Below, one piece after another: positions 23,142 through 23,166 of a stretch of 23,166 bases of DNA. The position numbers were made by a program, and so were the translations under genes. The notes below the pieces were generated by a model. The model ran no database searches. It saw only the letters and a list, made by a program, of their open reading frames with translations, and had not been told where the DNA came from. Positions within the stretch are counted from its first letter, which is position 1. Every line of letters begins with the position of its first letter. This stretch comes from an uncultured Clostridium sp. (GTDB lineage Bacteria; Bacillota; Clostridia; Clostridiales; Clostridiaceae). Location of the stretch: positions 1 through 23,166 of the forward strand of contig NZ_CAAGHK010000040.1 in NCBI RefSeq assembly GCF_900769625.1, read 5' to 3'.

Positions 23142-23166
23142 GCTGGCATGGCTCAATGGTAGAGCA
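23142..23166 (+). tRNA. Partial tRNA, probably tRNA-Thr, cut by the window end
   Basis: Acceptor half GCTGGCA, then TG, and D-arm GCTC-AATGGTA-GAGC, start 5 bp after tRNA-Glu. This 5' half resembles clostridial tRNA-Thr, but the anticodon lies beyond the window, so identity is not proven. Confidence 0.7.

Noticed and set aside
1..23166. CRISPR array, prophage or complete insertion sequence
   Set aside because: No regularly spaced direct repeats, phage structural genes or complete transposase with terminal repeats were found.

Overview
The window is about 30% G+C, with A/T-ending codons, AGGAGG-type ribosome sites and mostly clostridial protein types: an orphan FabT-like MarR regulator, a YtrA-type GntR/ABC operon, Rpn-family nuclease and DUF1919. 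It most likely comes from the chromosome of a Clostridium sensu stricto (cluster I solventogenic or saccharolytic type). No prophage, CRISPR array, complete IS element or plasmid replication gene is visible.

Layout. Positions 1-455 hold the tail of a gene entering from the left, an inverted repeat and a doubtful small ORF. Next come a C39/papain-like cysteine protease (465-1094) and a MATE exporter (1217-2596). A decayed gene (2678-3006) follows, then a shared bidirectional terminator and a cysteine-rich protein on the minus strand (3095-3673). An nhaA gene that has lost its middle (4011-4350) lies directly before an intact cyclopropane fatty acid synthase (4367-5539). After these come a secreted beta-carbonic anhydrase lipoprotein (minus), an arginase-fold enzyme, NADH pyrophosphatase NudC and a DUF1919 protein. 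The stretch 9921-11032 holds two broken genes, Uma2-type and SIR2-type. It is followed by cobO (cobalamin adenosyltransferase), a PrmA-like methyltransferase, an orphan MarR/FabT-like regulator and a 5'-truncated DegT aminotransferase. The GntR-ABC ATPase-permease operon (14072-16033) has a clear promoter with an operator directly downstream. Then come a methyltransferase remnant, a zinc-ribbon protein and the molybdate uptake operon modABC (16769-19360, minus). Divergent from modABC is an excisionase-type HTH regulator fused to a periplasmic-binding-protein-like domain (20020-20985). The right end has a frameshifted Rpn nuclease, a nucleotidyltransferase remnant, a CDP-alcohol phosphatidyltransferase with an internal deletion, and a tRNA operon (tRNA-Glu, then a partial tRNA, probably Thr) behind a consensus promoter.

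Two themes stand out. First, gene decay is dense: nine or more recognisable genes are frameshifted, internally deleted or truncated, and several belong to nuclease, defence or toxin-antitoxin-like families (Uma2, SIR2, Rpn, nucleotidyltransferase). Second, a dispersed repeat of about 55-85 bp occurs three times in one orientation (6632-6710, 8968-9053, 19435-19508), with a fourth diverged copy inverted next to the second (8866-8920). It carries a small terminator-like hairpin. The most coherent working unit is molybdate uptake with its adjacent one-component sensor. I see no clearly new multi-gene system. The best candidates for novelty are the repeat family, the molybdate sensor and the unassigned small or cysteine-rich proteins.
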